Shown in pieces: positions 1 through 9,800 of a stretch of DNA of 64,000 nucleotides. The notes under the pieces are model-generated. The model saw only the letters and a list, made by a program, of their open reading frames with translations, was not told the origin of the DNA and searched no databases. Location: the NCBI RefSeq assembly GCF_008806325.1, contig NZ_WACR01000002.1, positions 62,001 through 126,000 on the forward strand, in the 5' to 3' direction. How positions within the stretch are numbered: the stretch's first letter is position 1; each line of letters starts with the position of its first letter. The stretch is from Salibacter halophilus. GTDB taxonomy: Bacteria; Bacteroidota; Bacteroidia; Flavobacteriales_G; Salibacteraceae. The position numbers and the translations under genes were made by a program.

Positions 1-1068
1 AATTCGCTGAGTCTCTTCTTCTTTGAGGTCATCGATGTTGTCTTTTTGGACACCCGCATCAGCAGCGAACGTAACTTTGTTCTTGAATAGTGAAAATGCT
101 ACACCTCCGGTAATATTTTGAAGATCGTTGTTTAAGAATGGCGACCCCATCGTTTGGTAATTGGGATCAACTCTCTTGTACTTTGCATTTAACTCGAACT
201 TTCCAAAGTTTCGTGACGCCTGAGCTGTTATGGCATTATTGATTGATGTTGATGTGTTGGCCTTTAATAATGGCCCCAGGTTATCGGCAAAGGTGAACGA
301 TTGAATCGCCTGATCGGGAAGTGAGATGTTGCGCGTGTAGTAGCTGCGAGCATATTCTATTTTAGCTGTTGTTTTATCGTCAATTTTTATATCAGCATTT
401 AAACCCAACACGAGGTTCTCTGCCGGTTGCAGGTTCTGAATACTATCGGGAACATCAATGGAGCCGGGACGGTCACTTGCCTTAAAAGCGATAAACTCCA
501 AACTTCCGAATTTTTTCGTGTATTTAACCTTAGCTCCACCACCCCATCTATCATAGGCTGGCCCGCTAGTTGGATCCATGTCGGCTACTGCAACTCCGGG
601 TGGTAAATCGGCCGGATCTATACCTTTATTGAGCCGACCGTACATCGCTTTTACTTCAATTGGTAATTCTGGTGGTGCTGCCTCAACTCCTCCACCAAAA
701 AAGCGATTACCACTCAATGTGTAAGTGGAAAAATTCATGGATCGATAACCTACATGAGCTGTTATCCATTTATACTTGGGACTGAAACCAAATTGATTGT
801 AAGGCTGTGAGAATGAACTTTCCTGATTTGAATAGGTGAATGAAAAAGGAACAGAGTTTCCAAAGATCTTCACATCAAGATTGGCATTTATTTGCCAAAA
901 AAGAGGATCCCTGCGATTTTCCATGCCTTCAACATGGTAAAATGAAGATGTAGCCGTTACATTTCCTCCTAACTGAAGTGGTTTCTTCTCACTCAGATTT
1001 GAAAAATCCTGTGAGAATCCCAGTAAGGCTAAACTCCATAGCAGTACCGAAATGACAAATTCTTTCAT
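1..1068 (-). CDS. Outer-membrane beta-barrel-like protein (3' end outside window)
   Basis: The reading frame is open from an ATG at 1066-1068 to the left edge, giving 356 codons with no stop, so the C-terminus is missing. The N-terminus (MKEFVISVLLWSLALLGFSQ) is a good Sec signal peptide. The mature part is a run of alternating polar and hydrophobic strands rich in Tyr, Phe and Asn with short turns (for example KYKWITAHVGYRSMNFSTY), as expected for an outer-membrane barrel. No TonB box or plug domain is visible in this part. The LytTR two-component genes lie upstream on the same strand, 132 bp away. The family is not recognised; I infer only an outer-membrane location. Confidence 0.7.
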   Translation of the reverse strand, partial: MKEFVISVLLWSLALLGFSQDFSNLSEKKPLQLGGNVTATSSFYHVEGMENRRDPLFWQINANLDVKIFGNSVPFSFTYSNQESSFSQPYNQFGFSPKYKWITAHVGYRSMNFSTYTLSGNRFFGGGVEAAPPELPIEVKAMYGRLNKGIDPADLPPGVAVADMDPTSGPAYDRWGGGAKVKYTKKFGSLEFIAFKASDRPGSIDVPDSIQNLQPAENLVLGLNADIKIDDKTTAKIEYARSYYTRNISLPDQAIQSFTFADNLGPLLKANTSTSINNAITAQASRNFGKFELNAKYKRVDPNYQTMGSPFLNNDLQNITGGVAFSLFKNKVTFAADAGVQKDNIDDLKEEETQRI

Positions 1069-1200
1069 GCCGCCACAGACTTGTTTGAGTGCTAATTCGA
1101 GTCCAAATTAGCGACATGACCTTAACATCTTTTAAGAAGCCGGTAAACGAACAGAATCAATCCCTAAACGACATGAAATAATACCTGAATGAATACCCTT

Positions 1201-1956
1201 TTATCCAACAATTCTCATTCTCGAATACAAATCTCGCTTGTAGGTTCGACCGACAGGAACCTTGATATTTTCACCGAGTATGGCGTGATCTTTATTGACA
1301 TACTCCAAATGTTCAAGATTGATAACTGTTGAACGGTGAATGCGCATGAAGTTTTTCTCGGGTAATAATTCGCTGAGTTCACTCAGAGTAATACGCGCAG
1401 TTATCGATTTCTCAACTGTTGCTATATCGCAATATTTATCTTTAGAAGCCTGAAAATAAAGGATATCTGAAAATGGAATTTTTTTGAGTGAGTCGCCAAC
1501 TTTCACAAAGATGGTTTCGTTCAACACTCCGCCAAAATTGTGTTTTTGGTCAGATCCATTCTCACTCATCAGCTTTAGGTTCTGACCACGTTTTGATACG
1601 GCCAATTCCACTGCAGACTTGAACTGCGGTTCTGACACTGGTTTAATCAAATACGAATCTGGATCAGTTGCCTGTGAACGCTCAAGAGTTTGGTAATCAG
1701 CAAGTGATGTTACGTAAATAAGTGCGAAATCTGTTTCGGGTTTTGCCTTTTTGACAATTTCAATTCCATCGAGCTCATCATCGAGGTTGATGTCCATAAC
1801 CAAAACATCAGGCTGTACTGCGTTGATGACGTTGATTGCTTCGCTGGCGTTATTGATTACCTGAACGACCTCGTAACCGAGATCCTCAGCCATATTTTCA
1901 ATTTTCTCGCTCTGGAGTAAATCATCTTCAACTATTAGCAAGCGTACGTTTTGCAT
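1201..1956 (-). CDS. LytTR-family response regulator
   Basis: Cytoplasmic response regulator of 251 residues. An N-terminal receiver domain shows the acidic pair D11-D12, phospho-acceptor D55 in VLVMDINLD, and K105 in YLIKP. A C-terminal LytTR DNA-binding domain (about 148-250) carries the typical FMRIHRSTVINLEHLEYV. A longer frame begins at a TTG at 1980 inside the kinase gene. The ATG at 1954-1956 sits 1 bp after the kinase stop codon and starts directly at the receiver fold (MQNVRLLIVEDD), so I chose it. The gene is co-transcribed with the upstream sensor kinase and presumably takes phosphate from it. Targets are unknown; the neighbouring outer-membrane gene is one candidate. Confidence 0.93.
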   Translation of the reverse strand: MQNVRLLIVEDDLLQSEKIENMAEDLGYEVVQVINNASEAINVINAVQPDVLVMDINLDDELDGIEIVKKAKPETDFALIYVTSLADYQTLERSQATDPDSYLIKPVSEPQFKSAVELAVSKRGQNLKLMSENGSDQKHNFGGVLNETIFVKVGDSLKKIPFSDILYFQASKDKYCDIATVEKSITARITLSELSELLPEKNFMRIHRSTVINLEHLEYVNKDHAILGENIKVPVGRTYKRDLYSRMRIVG

Positions 1957-1957
1957 G

Positions 1958-3889
1958 TTATGCGGCTTTTTTGAGCTCAACAGTAGCTGTTGTTCCTTTT
2001 CCTGGTTCGCTCACGAGTTTTATTTTACCACCATTCAACTCCAAATATTCCTTACAGAGAACTAATCCCAATCCACTTCCTTTCTCGCCACTTGTTCCTT
2101 TGGTCGTTTTCTTGGAATCGATATCAAATAGCTTATCCAGTTTTTCTCTCGAAATTCCTTTTCCATTGTCCTTCACTTCGAGTTTGACGAAATTTCCTTC
2201 TTCCCTGCCCGATATTTTAATTTCTCCTCCAGACTCAGAAAATTTGATTGCATTGTTGATAAGGTTTCTCATCACGAGATCATAAGCGTTGGGATCTGCC
2301 ATTGCTTTAATGCTGCCAGGCAACTCATCATTGAGGTTAACATCTTTTGCAGCTGCCTGGTTCTGGAAGAGTTCAATAATGTGTTTAGTCCGTTCTTTGA
2401 GTTCGAGTTTTTCAGGGTTGGTCGGAACCGCTTTTAGCTGTGTCATCGACCACTTGAGAAGGTTGTCGAGTAAATTGTTGAGGTGGTTTGCTTCAGTGTC
2501 TATTTTCCCTCCAAGAGATTCGAGTCTGTCAGACTTTCCCTGATCAACATATTTTTTGATGATTTTCCCCAAACCCTGAAAAGCAGTTGTGGCATTGCGC
2601 AAATCGTGCGAAACAATTGCGAAAAACTGGTCCTTTGTGTCGTTGAGTTCTGACAATTCTTTTTTCGCTCTGTTCAGTTTTCTGTTGTAATAAAAAAGAG
2701 AACCTCCCGCTCCAATGACTAATATTAAGCCTATTGCTAAAGCTGTTAACTGGTTTTTTGTTTTTTCAGTTTCTAACTCTGCAATTTGATTTTCCTTTTC
2801 GAGTTGATCAATCTCAGCTTCGCGTTTATCTGCTTCGTACAGCTCTCGCATAGAGGAAATTTTGTTGCGGAGATCAGCTGAGTTTACAGAGTCCTTGTAG
2901 GAAATTAACTTTCTGGAAGTCTCATAAGCATCTTTGTAATTGCCCGTTCTATTGGATAGAAACATCGTGCTTTTGTAAAATGCAGTACGCTCATCTTTTG
3001 GTAGTCTGCTGGGATTTACCTTTTTGAGTTCTGCATAGATTTTCTCTGCATCAATGGGCTGACCAAGTTTTGCTTTTAATACATTTTTGCGAGCTCTCGA
3101 TATAACCTCTCTCGCATTACCACCTGCTAAAGCTGAGTACTTTATTGCAGAATCTGCATACTGAATAGCTTTTTCATAATCACCCTTTTTTTGGTATGCA
3201 TCAAACAGGTGATTGAAGTTTAAATAGAATACATGATATGCAGATGGAGTTGTAATTCTTTGAATCGAATCTGCTTCAAGTAAACAGTCTATGGCTTTAT
3301 CATATTCGCCTACATCAATGTAAGTGTAACCAAGATTAGTCATGATCGAGTTTCGTTGACTAATGTATTTTGGTGATCTCGATAACTCTTCACCTTTAAT
3401 TAGATATTGCTTTTTTAAACTGTCAACATTCAAGTCGTAATATATTGCTGCCATTGTATTTGCTACAATGATCAACATACCGGTATCATGAACCTGACTT
3501 GCTTTTTCTTCAGCTTTTTGAGTGTAATAGAGAGTAGAATCCCAGTTACCTCTATCCCTGTAAATCCAACCTTTTGATATTAAACTACGGGATATTAATG
3601 AAGTATCGCCTATATTTTGAGCTAGCTCTAACATATCATGAGCTATCGACATATTCGTATCCGGTTTTAGACGGTTGTACCGGAAGAAAAGAGCTGATAG
3701 GTATTTAAACCTCAAAGTGTCATTTTTTAACGACTTTTGATCGAGTGCACTTTCGAGTTTAACCACTCCTTTTTGCGGAGGCATCCGCTTGAACTTTTGT
3801 AGAGAATCTTTCCAAACTGGGGTCTGACCAAAACCGAAATGAGGAATTATACATATTCCAATAAAAAGAATAAAGTTCGAAAGCTTCAT
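1958..3889 (-). CDS. TPR-containing membrane sensor histidine kinase
   Basis: 643-residue sensor kinase. Order of parts: signal peptide (1-22), a periplasmic region of tetratricopeptide-like helices (about 30-340, including YTYIDVGEYDKAIDCLLEAD), a coiled coil, one membrane span (about 383-403), then cytoplasmic HisKA and HATPase domains. The H box is SHDLRN with H428 as the likely phospho-acceptor. The N box (RNLINNAIKFSE), G1 (DNGKGI) and G2 (GSGLGL) are all present, so the kinase looks active. This TPR-TM-kinase design is common in Bacteroidetes and is usually paired with a LytTR regulator, which follows here with only 1 bp between stop and start. The signal sensed is unknown. Confidence 0.93.
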   Translation of the reverse strand: MKLSNFILFIGICIIPHFGFGQTPVWKDSLQKFKRMPPQKGVVKLESALDQKSLKNDTLRFKYLSALFFRYNRLKPDTNMSIAHDMLELAQNIGDTSLISRSLISKGWIYRDRGNWDSTLYYTQKAEEKASQVHDTGMLIIVANTMAAIYYDLNVDSLKKQYLIKGEELSRSPKYISQRNSIMTNLGYTYIDVGEYDKAIDCLLEADSIQRITTPSAYHVFYLNFNHLFDAYQKKGDYEKAIQYADSAIKYSALAGGNAREVISRARKNVLKAKLGQPIDAEKIYAELKKVNPSRLPKDERTAFYKSTMFLSNRTGNYKDAYETSRKLISYKDSVNSADLRNKISSMRELYEADKREAEIDQLEKENQIAELETEKTKNQLTALAIGLILVIGAGGSLFYYNRKLNRAKKELSELNDTKDQFFAIVSHDLRNATTAFQGLGKIIKKYVDQGKSDRLESLGGKIDTEANHLNNLLDNLLKWSMTQLKAVPTNPEKLELKERTKHIIELFQNQAAAKDVNLNDELPGSIKAMADPNAYDLVMRNLINNAIKFSESGGEIKISGREEGNFVKLEVKDNGKGISREKLDKLFDIDSKKTTKGTSGEKGSGLGLVLCKEYLELNGGKIKLVSEPGKGTTATVELKKAA

Positions 3890-3976
3890 TTGCTCAATGT
3901 TAGAGAGTAAATTGTTTAAGTGCTCCTCAAATGTATAAGATTTTGGGAAAAATGAACGCTGTAACTTAGAGCCATT

Positions 3977-4411
3977 TTATGGAGAAAATAGCTTCACAAC
4001 TCGTTTATCAATGGGAAACGTAACCGATTCCTGACTTAAGTCTTTAATGCTCACCCATCTGAACTGCTCTGCCTTTTGAAGATTGTGGTCAAAGTCGAAT
4101 TTCTTGCTTGATGACGGAATGGAATGAGGATCTTGAACTTTTGTTTTGTAGTAAATACTCACAACTTGTTTTTGAGCATCAAATGCCGATTTTACGAAAA
4201 AATCTGTCGTGTAAAAGTGTTCGACTTTCTCTACTTCAATTTCGGCTTCTTCTTTTAATTCACGCGAAATTGTATCGGGAAAGGACTCGCCCCATTCGTG
4301 TCCGCCACCTGGAAATTTAGTGAAATATTTATCGCCAATGCATTCGTCACTGAGCAGTACTTTTCCCTCGTGTTCAATGATAGCATAAACTCTTATCGTG
4401 TATTGTTTCAT
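3977..4411 (-). CDS. NUDIX hydrolase
   Basis: 144 residues with a clear Nudix fold. The Nudix box runs from GGGHEWGESFPDTISRELKE into EAEIEV, matching GX5EX7REUXEEXGU with a slightly altered end (EEAEIEV). Such enzymes hydrolyse a nucleoside diphosphate linked to another moiety and need a divalent metal; the substrate cannot be told from sequence. The start ATG overlaps the stop of the upstream methyltransferase gene by 4 bp (ATGA), so the two are translationally coupled. It is the last gene of the Crp/Fnr-led operon. Confident in the family, not in the substrate. Confidence 0.88.
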   Translation of the reverse strand: MKQYTIRVYAIIEHEGKVLLSDECIGDKYFTKFPGGGHEWGESFPDTISRELKEEAEIEVEKVEHFYTTDFFVKSAFDAQKQVVSIYYKTKVQDPHSIPSSSKKFDFDHNLQKAEQFRWVSIKDLSQESVTFPIDKRVVKLFSP

Positions 4412-5076
4412 GGCTTTGTCGCTCTAATCATTTCTCGTTTACCGGGCGGACCTTCAAGTTTATCGACTGTAAAACCAGCTTTTAACATGGCTCTGCGAAC
4501 AACGCCTTTACAACAGTAAGTAACTAAAGCTCCACCCTTTTTGATCATTTCAAACATCTGTCTAAAAACATCAACCGTCCAAAGCTCCGGCTGAGCATTC
4601 GGTGAAAATGCATCAAAATAGATGACGTCAACACTCCCCGGCTCTGACCGATAATCCTTTAGGTTGCAGTTCCTTTTCACCAGTGTAAAATTCTCATTGA
4701 TCCCCGTTTCTGTATCCCATTTCGCTGTATGAAGTGATTGAAAGAGCTCAGAATTCTTCCCGTTATTGATCAGTTCAGCATAGTTCAGATCCTTGATTTG
4801 ATCTAGATCAACTGGATATTGCTCAACCGTTTCATAACGAATATTGAGGTCATATTCATATCCATAAACAGCTGTCAAAAAAGCATTTAACCCGGTGCCG
4901 AAACCCATTTCAAAAATGGTGAGATTGTCATTTTCACCGGCTGCCGGTTTCAATCCTGCTTCGATGAAAACATGCTCGCTCTCAGCTAAAGCGCCATGAA
5001 CTGAATGATAGGTTTGGTTGAATTGCTCCGATTTGAGTGAATGAGAGCCGTCTTTTGTCTCTACAATTTCATTCAT
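4408..5076 (-). CDS. mnmD: MnmD-type tRNA U34 methyltransferase (MnmC N-terminal domain alone)
   Basis: 222 residues matching the stand-alone methyltransferase half of MnmC (DUF752). In the bifunctional enzyme this domain makes mnm5s2U34 from nm5s2U34 in tRNA using S-adenosylmethionine. Visible signatures are the N-terminal SLKSEQFNQTYHSVHGALAESEHVF, split here as the motifs QTYHS and GALAES, the SAM loop FEMGFGTGLNAF (about 54-65) and the acidic VDVIYFDAFSPNAQPELW motif. The FAD oxidoreductase half is absent, as in other Bacteroidetes and Gram-positives. The start ATG overlaps the upstream ACP phosphodiesterase stop by 8 bp. A GGTCAGANCC element lies at 4640-4649. Confidence 0.88.
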   Translation of the reverse strand: MNEIVETKDGSHSLKSEQFNQTYHSVHGALAESEHVFIEAGLKPAAGENDNLTIFEMGFGTGLNAFLTAVYGYEYDLNIRYETVEQYPVDLDQIKDLNYAELINNGKNSELFQSLHTAKWDTETGINENFTLVKRNCNLKDYRSEPGSVDVIYFDAFSPNAQPELWTVDVFRQMFEMIKKGGALVTYCCKGVVRRAMLKAGFTVDKLEGPPGKREMIRATKP

Positions 5077-5656
5077 GATCCATTATCCACTTTTCACAAA
5101 ATTGAAGTAAATCAGGGAAAAACGCCATGAACTCTGTGTTGAAATCACTTTCAAATTTTTTCAACTCTACCACTGCTTCATCCATTCTTGAATCAAAACT
5201 CGCCCTTCTCGACATTCCATTTAAAACACGCTGAATTCCCTCTTTATTGCCGTAATTGTACAACACATTGTAACTTTCCAAAAACTGTAAAAACCGAATT
5301 GCTTTTGGTGGAAAAACAGCCTTGTTCTTATTGAGAAGCTCATACATTTCCAGTGCGAATTCCTGCAATGGTTGATCAGAGAATTCACTCCAGTTTTTGG
5401 CTAAAAAGTAATCGTAAAAAATATCGGTCAGAACCGGAGCGTACTTTCTGTACGATGGTCTCAATCTTTCCACACTTTGCTGAAACTGTTGATGCGCATC
5501 AGTGTAAGAATCTATAGCATGATGCAGCTCAACTCCCTTCACAATTTGCGGACTCAGCTCTCTCAACTGAACAGATCGCACAAAATCTCCCAGGTAATTT
5601 CCTACAGTTAGTTTTTCATCTTTCCCGGAGAGAAGTAAGTGTGCTAAAAAATTCAT
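5069..5656 (-). CDS. acpH: Acyl carrier protein phosphodiesterase (DUF479)
   Basis: 195 residues of the AcpH family, which removes the 4'-phosphopantetheine group from holo-ACP. The start MNFLAHLLLSG, then VGNYLGDFV, and VELHHAIDSYTDAH are characteristic of this HD-like helical fold; the histidines and aspartates in HHAIDSYTDAH are the likely metal ligands. Length is normal for the family. It overlaps the downstream methyltransferase gene and lies 9 bp after the mini-thioredoxin gene, in the same operon. Nothing links it directly to the regulator, so the functional logic of the operon is unclear. Confidence 0.88.
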   Translation of the reverse strand: MNFLAHLLLSGKDEKLTVGNYLGDFVRSVQLRELSPQIVKGVELHHAIDSYTDAHQQFQQSVERLRPSYRKYAPVLTDIFYDYFLAKNWSEFSDQPLQEFALEMYELLNKNKAVFPPKAIRFLQFLESYNVLYNYGNKEGIQRVLNGMSRRASFDSRMDEAVVELKKFESDFNTEFMAFFPDLLQFCEKWIMDHE

Positions 5657-5665
5657 TAGATTAAT

Positions 5666-5884
5666 CTAATTATTTTGTTTTAAATACGCTATAATGTCTG
5701 TCCCATAAGCTTTTAGACCACCTTTGACAAACAGAGCAGGTCTAACAAATATTTGAACAGGAGGTTCTGTTGCATCATCTTCATCAAGGTTGATGATATC
5801 GACTTTAAGTTCATTTTTCACGATGAATTCAACTACTTTTTGGCAATCGTGACAGTCTTTTCCTATGAATAAATTATACTCCAT
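5666..5884 (-). CDS. Mini thioredoxin/glutaredoxin-like protein with CHDC motif
   Basis: A 72-residue protein with a beta-alpha-beta start (MEYNLFIGKDCHDCQKVVEF) containing a CxxC redox pair at C11 and C14, and a later PPVQIFVRPALFV strand segment that resembles the cis-Pro region of thioredoxin folds. It is short, about the size of glutaredoxin-like mini-thioredoxins. Its ATG overlaps the stop of the Crp/Fnr regulator gene by one base (TAATG), so expression is coupled. A redox-linked role is plausible from the CxxC pair, but the partner protein is unknown. Confidence 0.8.
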   Translation of the reverse strand: MEYNLFIGKDCHDCQKVVEFIVKNELKVDIINLDEDDATEPPVQIFVRPALFVKGGLKAYGTDIIAYLKQNN

Positions 5885-6561
5885 TACAACTGATCAATTT
5901 CGTGAATTAGAATTCTGTTCCTGTCAAAGCTGATCACTTTTTTATCTCTCAACTCATTCAAAACTATCGTCACAGTTTGACGAGAAGTAGCAGTTAAATT
6001 AGCAATATCCTTATGCGTCAATTTGTGTTTAAAAACATATTCATAGCCTACCTTTTTTCCTTTTTCAAGAGCACTCATTTTAATGAAATCGGTAATCCTT
6101 TTTCTGGCATCCTTAAAAACGAGCGATTCAAACCTTCTCTCAATTCGCTGCAGTCTCAAACCGATCAAATTCGTAACTCTCAAACTCAGAGATGGAATAT
6201 CATTCAATATCTGTAACATCTCCTCTTTTGAAACTGCGCACATTCGCGCGTTGTTCATTGCTTTTGCAAAATCTGTTCGTTTGTCTTGTCCGGCAATTGA
6301 GAGTTCACCAAATATTTCTCCCGGTTCTAAAATTGTTTTGATCACCTCCTTACCGTCATCAGAATACGACCCGATTTTCACATTGCCCTCTTTCAGTAAA
6401 AAAACAACTGTGCTGGGGTCATTGGGAAAGTAAATGTACTTCCCCTTTTCCATCGTGCGCATTCTGGCAACCTTTTCAATCTTTGATAAGTCTTCTTCGG
6501 TGAGATCCTTAAACAAGTTGATGCGTTCTAAATGCCAAAGCTTGCTCTGTGTTTGAGCCAT
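5884..6561 (-). CDS. Crp/Fnr family transcriptional regulator
   Basis: 225 residues with an N-terminal cyclic-nucleotide-binding-like beta barrel (about 10-125, including LEPGEIFGELSIAG) and a C-terminal winged helix. The recognition region is HKDIANLTATSRQTVTIVLN. The four N-terminal cysteines that hold the Fnr iron-sulfur cluster are absent (only one cysteine, in RMCAVSKEE), so this is not an oxygen-sensing Fnr. It is the first gene of a five-gene overlapping operon and could be autoregulated. The ligand is unknown; the GEL segment of a cAMP pocket is present but the following RPRAAT-like arginine region is replaced by DKRTDFAKAM. Confidence 0.92.
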   Translation of the reverse strand: MAQTQSKLWHLERINLFKDLTEEDLSKIEKVARMRTMEKGKYIYFPNDPSTVVFLLKEGNVKIGSYSDDGKEVIKTILEPGEIFGELSIAGQDKRTDFAKAMNNARMCAVSKEEMLQILNDIPSLSLRVTNLIGLRLQRIERRFESLVFKDARKRITDFIKMSALEKGKKVGYEYVFKHKLTHKDIANLTATSRQTVTIVLNELRDKKVISFDRNRILIHEIDQL

Positions 6562-6686
6562 TAAAATGTGTTTTTACCAAAAGTACAAGCTAAAGTTTCA
6601 GCTTACAACATCACAAAAGAAAATTTAAGACCTGAATAAAATTGTCGTAAAAGTGACATTGAACTTTCTAATTGATCAAAAAATTT

Positions 6687-6694
6687 TAGATTTG
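6687..6694 (+). promoter_or_regulatory. Possible -7 element upstream of tRNA-Leu
   Basis: TAGATTTG at 6687-6694 fits the Bacteroidetes -7 consensus TAnnTTTG and lies 28 bp before the tRNA. Upstream TTG trinucleotides exist at 6659 and 6672, but neither has the usual 17-23 bp spacing, so the -33 part is uncertain. Confidence 0.35.
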
Positions 6695-6722
6695 CACTCC
6701 CTTTCAACAAGGGAAACACCTT

Positions 6723-6808
6723 GCCCAGGTGGCGGAATTGGTAGACGCGCATGGTTGAGGGCCATGTGACCGAATTAGGTCGTGCTGGTTCGACTCCAGT
6801 TCTGGGCA
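6723..6808 (+). tRNA. tRNA-Leu (anticodon GAG)
   Basis: An 86-nt cloverleaf. The acceptor stem pairs GCCCAGG with TCTGGGC (one G-T pair), followed by discriminator A at 6808. The D arm contains GGAATTGGTAGACGC. The anticodon stem CATGG/CCATG encloses the loop TTGAGGG, giving anticodon GAG (reads CUU/CUC leucine codons). A long class II variable arm (about TGACCGAATTAGGTCG) and a T arm with TTCGACT complete it. The 3' CCA is not encoded. It stands alone, with a terminator directly after it. Confidence 0.96.
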
Positions 6809-6810
6809 CA

Positions 6811-6838
6811 AAAGCCGATCAATTTGATCGGCTTTTTT
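6811..6838 (+). terminator. Rho-independent terminator after tRNA-Leu
   Basis: A perfect 12-bp stem, AAAGCCGATCAA at 6811-6822 with TTGATCGGCTTT at 6824-6835, is followed by a T run. It begins 2 bases after the tRNA. In the other direction it also ends in four T residues, so it may serve the convergent T9SS gene that ends at 6855. Confidence 0.88.
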
Positions 6839-6854
6839 CGTTTTAACACTTCAT

Positions 6855-9800
6855 CTAATAAATCACCTCAATTTTCCCAAAACGCTCTTTTAGCTGGTAG
6901 TCTGCTGAGCGGTATTGGAGCTTGTAGTTGTAGGTTCCCTGGTTGACTTTTTCTCCGCTGTTGTTTTGAAAGCCGTTCCAGGAATGGTTGATGTCGTTGC
7001 TCTCAAAGACGAGATTACCCCAGCGGTCAAAGATCAAAATATGATAATCGGTGATGCCGATGCCCTGTACTTCAAACTTGTCGTTTAGTCCGTCTCCGTT
7101 TGGTGTGAAGGCGTTCGGAATGAAAATATTGATGGGGCAGTCTGCAATTTCGATTTCATCGCTTCCTTCACAACCTCTCGGACTGGTAACCGTGACACGG
7201 TAAAGACCGGATTCTTTCGCGGTAATCGTTGGCGACTCCTGCCCAGTGTTCCAGTCAAAGGTGTGGTTGGTGAATGTTGGTTTGATGTTTATCTGTACTT
7301 CTTCTCCTTCGCAGATTACAGTATCAGCTTCAAGTTGCGGACTGGGATCTTCTTCTGCATAAAGAATGATGGTATCGGTTATTTGTCCGCATTCGTTGGT
7401 GGCTGTCAATGGGTATTCGCCCGGGGCAAAGAGTGTTCTCTCTTTGTCGCTTTCTCCATCAAACCATTGGATGTTATCTGAAGAACTTATTTTGATGTCA
7501 ATTGGCTCGTCCTTGCACAATGTATCTGTTTGGGGAAGTTCAAGTGTTGGAGCTTGTTTTTCGAGAAGATTCACTGTGTCTGTCTTTGTCCCGCAGGCAT
7601 TTGTTGCGGTAACGAAATAGGTGTTGCCGGGATAACCTGTAATGCTGCTATCGGTGCTGCCGGTGTTCCACTCAAAGTTGGCATGATGGTGTGAAACGGA
7701 AAGCTGAATGCTCTCTCCTTCACAGAGTGTGGTGTCGGGTCTGAGTGAAATATCGAGTGGCAGGTCGTAGAATATTTTAACGGTGTCGTCATCGTAACCG
7801 CACAGGTTGGTGACTTCTACCCAATATTTTCCTGAGGAATCAGCTAAGTGAGTGGGGCCATTCGAGCCGTCTTGCCAGTGGTAGCTGGCTCTGCTCCAAC
7901 TGGCATCGAGCAATTGGAGGTTGGTGTAGCAATAGGTGCTATCCGGACCTAAATTCGTGATGGGCGACTCATCGTAGAGCACGGCTATTGTGTCGAAGTA
8001 ATTGCCGCAGGTGTTTTGCACTTCTACGGAGTATGTGTCTTGCTGGGTGACGGTAATGGAAGGCGTGATCTGACCATTACTCCAGTAATAGTTTTGAGCA
8101 TCGCCTGGGGCGTTGAGCTCAAGGGTGTCGTCTTTGCAAAGGATCGTATCTTCTCCGAGGTTGAAATTCGTTAGGACTGTATCGATATTGAAGTTGAGAC
8201 TGTCACTGTCAGATCCACAAATATTGGTCACGGTAACAGCATAGAGGCCTTCGGTTGTGGTGGTGTCAAACGGTGAAGTGTTGCCATCGTGCCACTGGTA
8301 AGAGCTTAAGGTATCTGTTGCATCGAGGTAGAGCACCTGTCCGTTGCAGAGTGATGTATCGCTTCCTAAATCTACTTGTGGCTCTTCCACTCCGTCCACA
8401 AAAATGGTGTCGCTGTTGCTCCCGCAAGAATTGGTGAAAGTGATGGTGTAGGTATCCGATTGGGTGATGTAAATTGAGGCTGTGGTATCTCCTGTACTCC
8501 ACTGGTAGTTTCCCGGGCCAACTGTTGCATCGAGCAAAAAGCTATCGCTCTGGCAAAGGAGTGTATCAGCGGGTAAGTTGACTTCAAAAGGCAATATAGA
8601 GTCGATCACTACGGTGTCGAAGTCTGTACCGCAGTTGGGGCTGGAAACTTCAATGGTATAAGTATCAGCTGGCGGATTGTAGAGATAGGAAATAGTATCC
8701 CCTGTATTCCACTGGTAAGAGAGGCCGGGATAGACTAAAGCGTTTTGGAGAGTGTCGTTTTCGCAGAGTGTCCTGTCCGGACCGAGGTTTGCCTCAGCCG
8801 GTGGCATGATGTGCATGGTGTCGAGCGTGCTGTCGATGGTGCAACCGCTGTAATACCGCACTTTTACGGGATAATCGCCCGGTTGGGAATAAGTGTGTTG
8901 AACGGGGAAAGTTGATGAACTCACGTAAGTAGAGTTGGTATCAAAATACCAGTGGGCACTGTCTATGTGCAGTGTATCTTCCAAACTAAAGGAAATGGAC
9001 ATGTTGCTACAGGTATCGCTTAAAGTGATGGCCCTGCTCTGGAGCATGTCGGCTATGAAGTTGGGGAGTGCGAGACTTATACCATTAGTGTAAACCAAAA
9101 GAGAATCATTGTAGTTTGCCCCGTTACCGAAAATATTGGGATTACTAACAGCGTTGATAGTTTGCCAGCCGCTAATAGAAGAAGAAAAATAGGTGTGATT
9201 TTCAATTTGATAGACTTTACCATTAGGCCCTCTTTCAATATCATTTAAATGCGACCATGGAGCATTATTCAAGCTTGCGAGTACATTATAAGGTTTGTAC
9301 AAAACATTCCAGGAAGAAGGAATGATGGTATTGTTCTGCGAACTCAAATCATATTGAACAATTGAATGCCGGGTACTTCCGTACAAGATCTGACCATTCG
9401 ATGAAAATTCAACATATCTCGCTGGACAATCGAATAGAGTGTCATAATGAGGTTGAGGATTCAAGGGGTAAGAGCGTAGGGGGATAAAACTACTGTCAAA
9501 ATCGAGTTTTAACGCGTTAGTCAATTGCCCTGTTGCATTGTTAAAATCGAGTAATTCAAATGTCGAAGAATTCAGGTTATTATCGCTATCAGGGTTATAA
9601 ACTTTGGCTGTCGCTAATTTAGCACCGGTTGGTGAAAATTTCATATCGTTACCATCCTCCCAATTAAGCCCTAAAGAAGAGGTGACAGGGGTTGTGACAA
9701 TCCCGGAATCCATAATATGCCACGCCTGGTAGATATTGGTGTCTCGCACTCCAGACATCAGCCAGTAATCCCTGTTGTTGGCATGTTTTGTAGCAGTTAA

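Noticed and set aside
1957-1980. TTG start extending the LytTR regulator by eight residues
   Set aside because: It lies inside the kinase gene, while an ATG directly after the kinase stop begins at the receiver domain.
6603-6809. Minus-strand frame across the tRNA gene
   Set aside because: It is antisense to tRNA-Leu; such frames are a known artefact.
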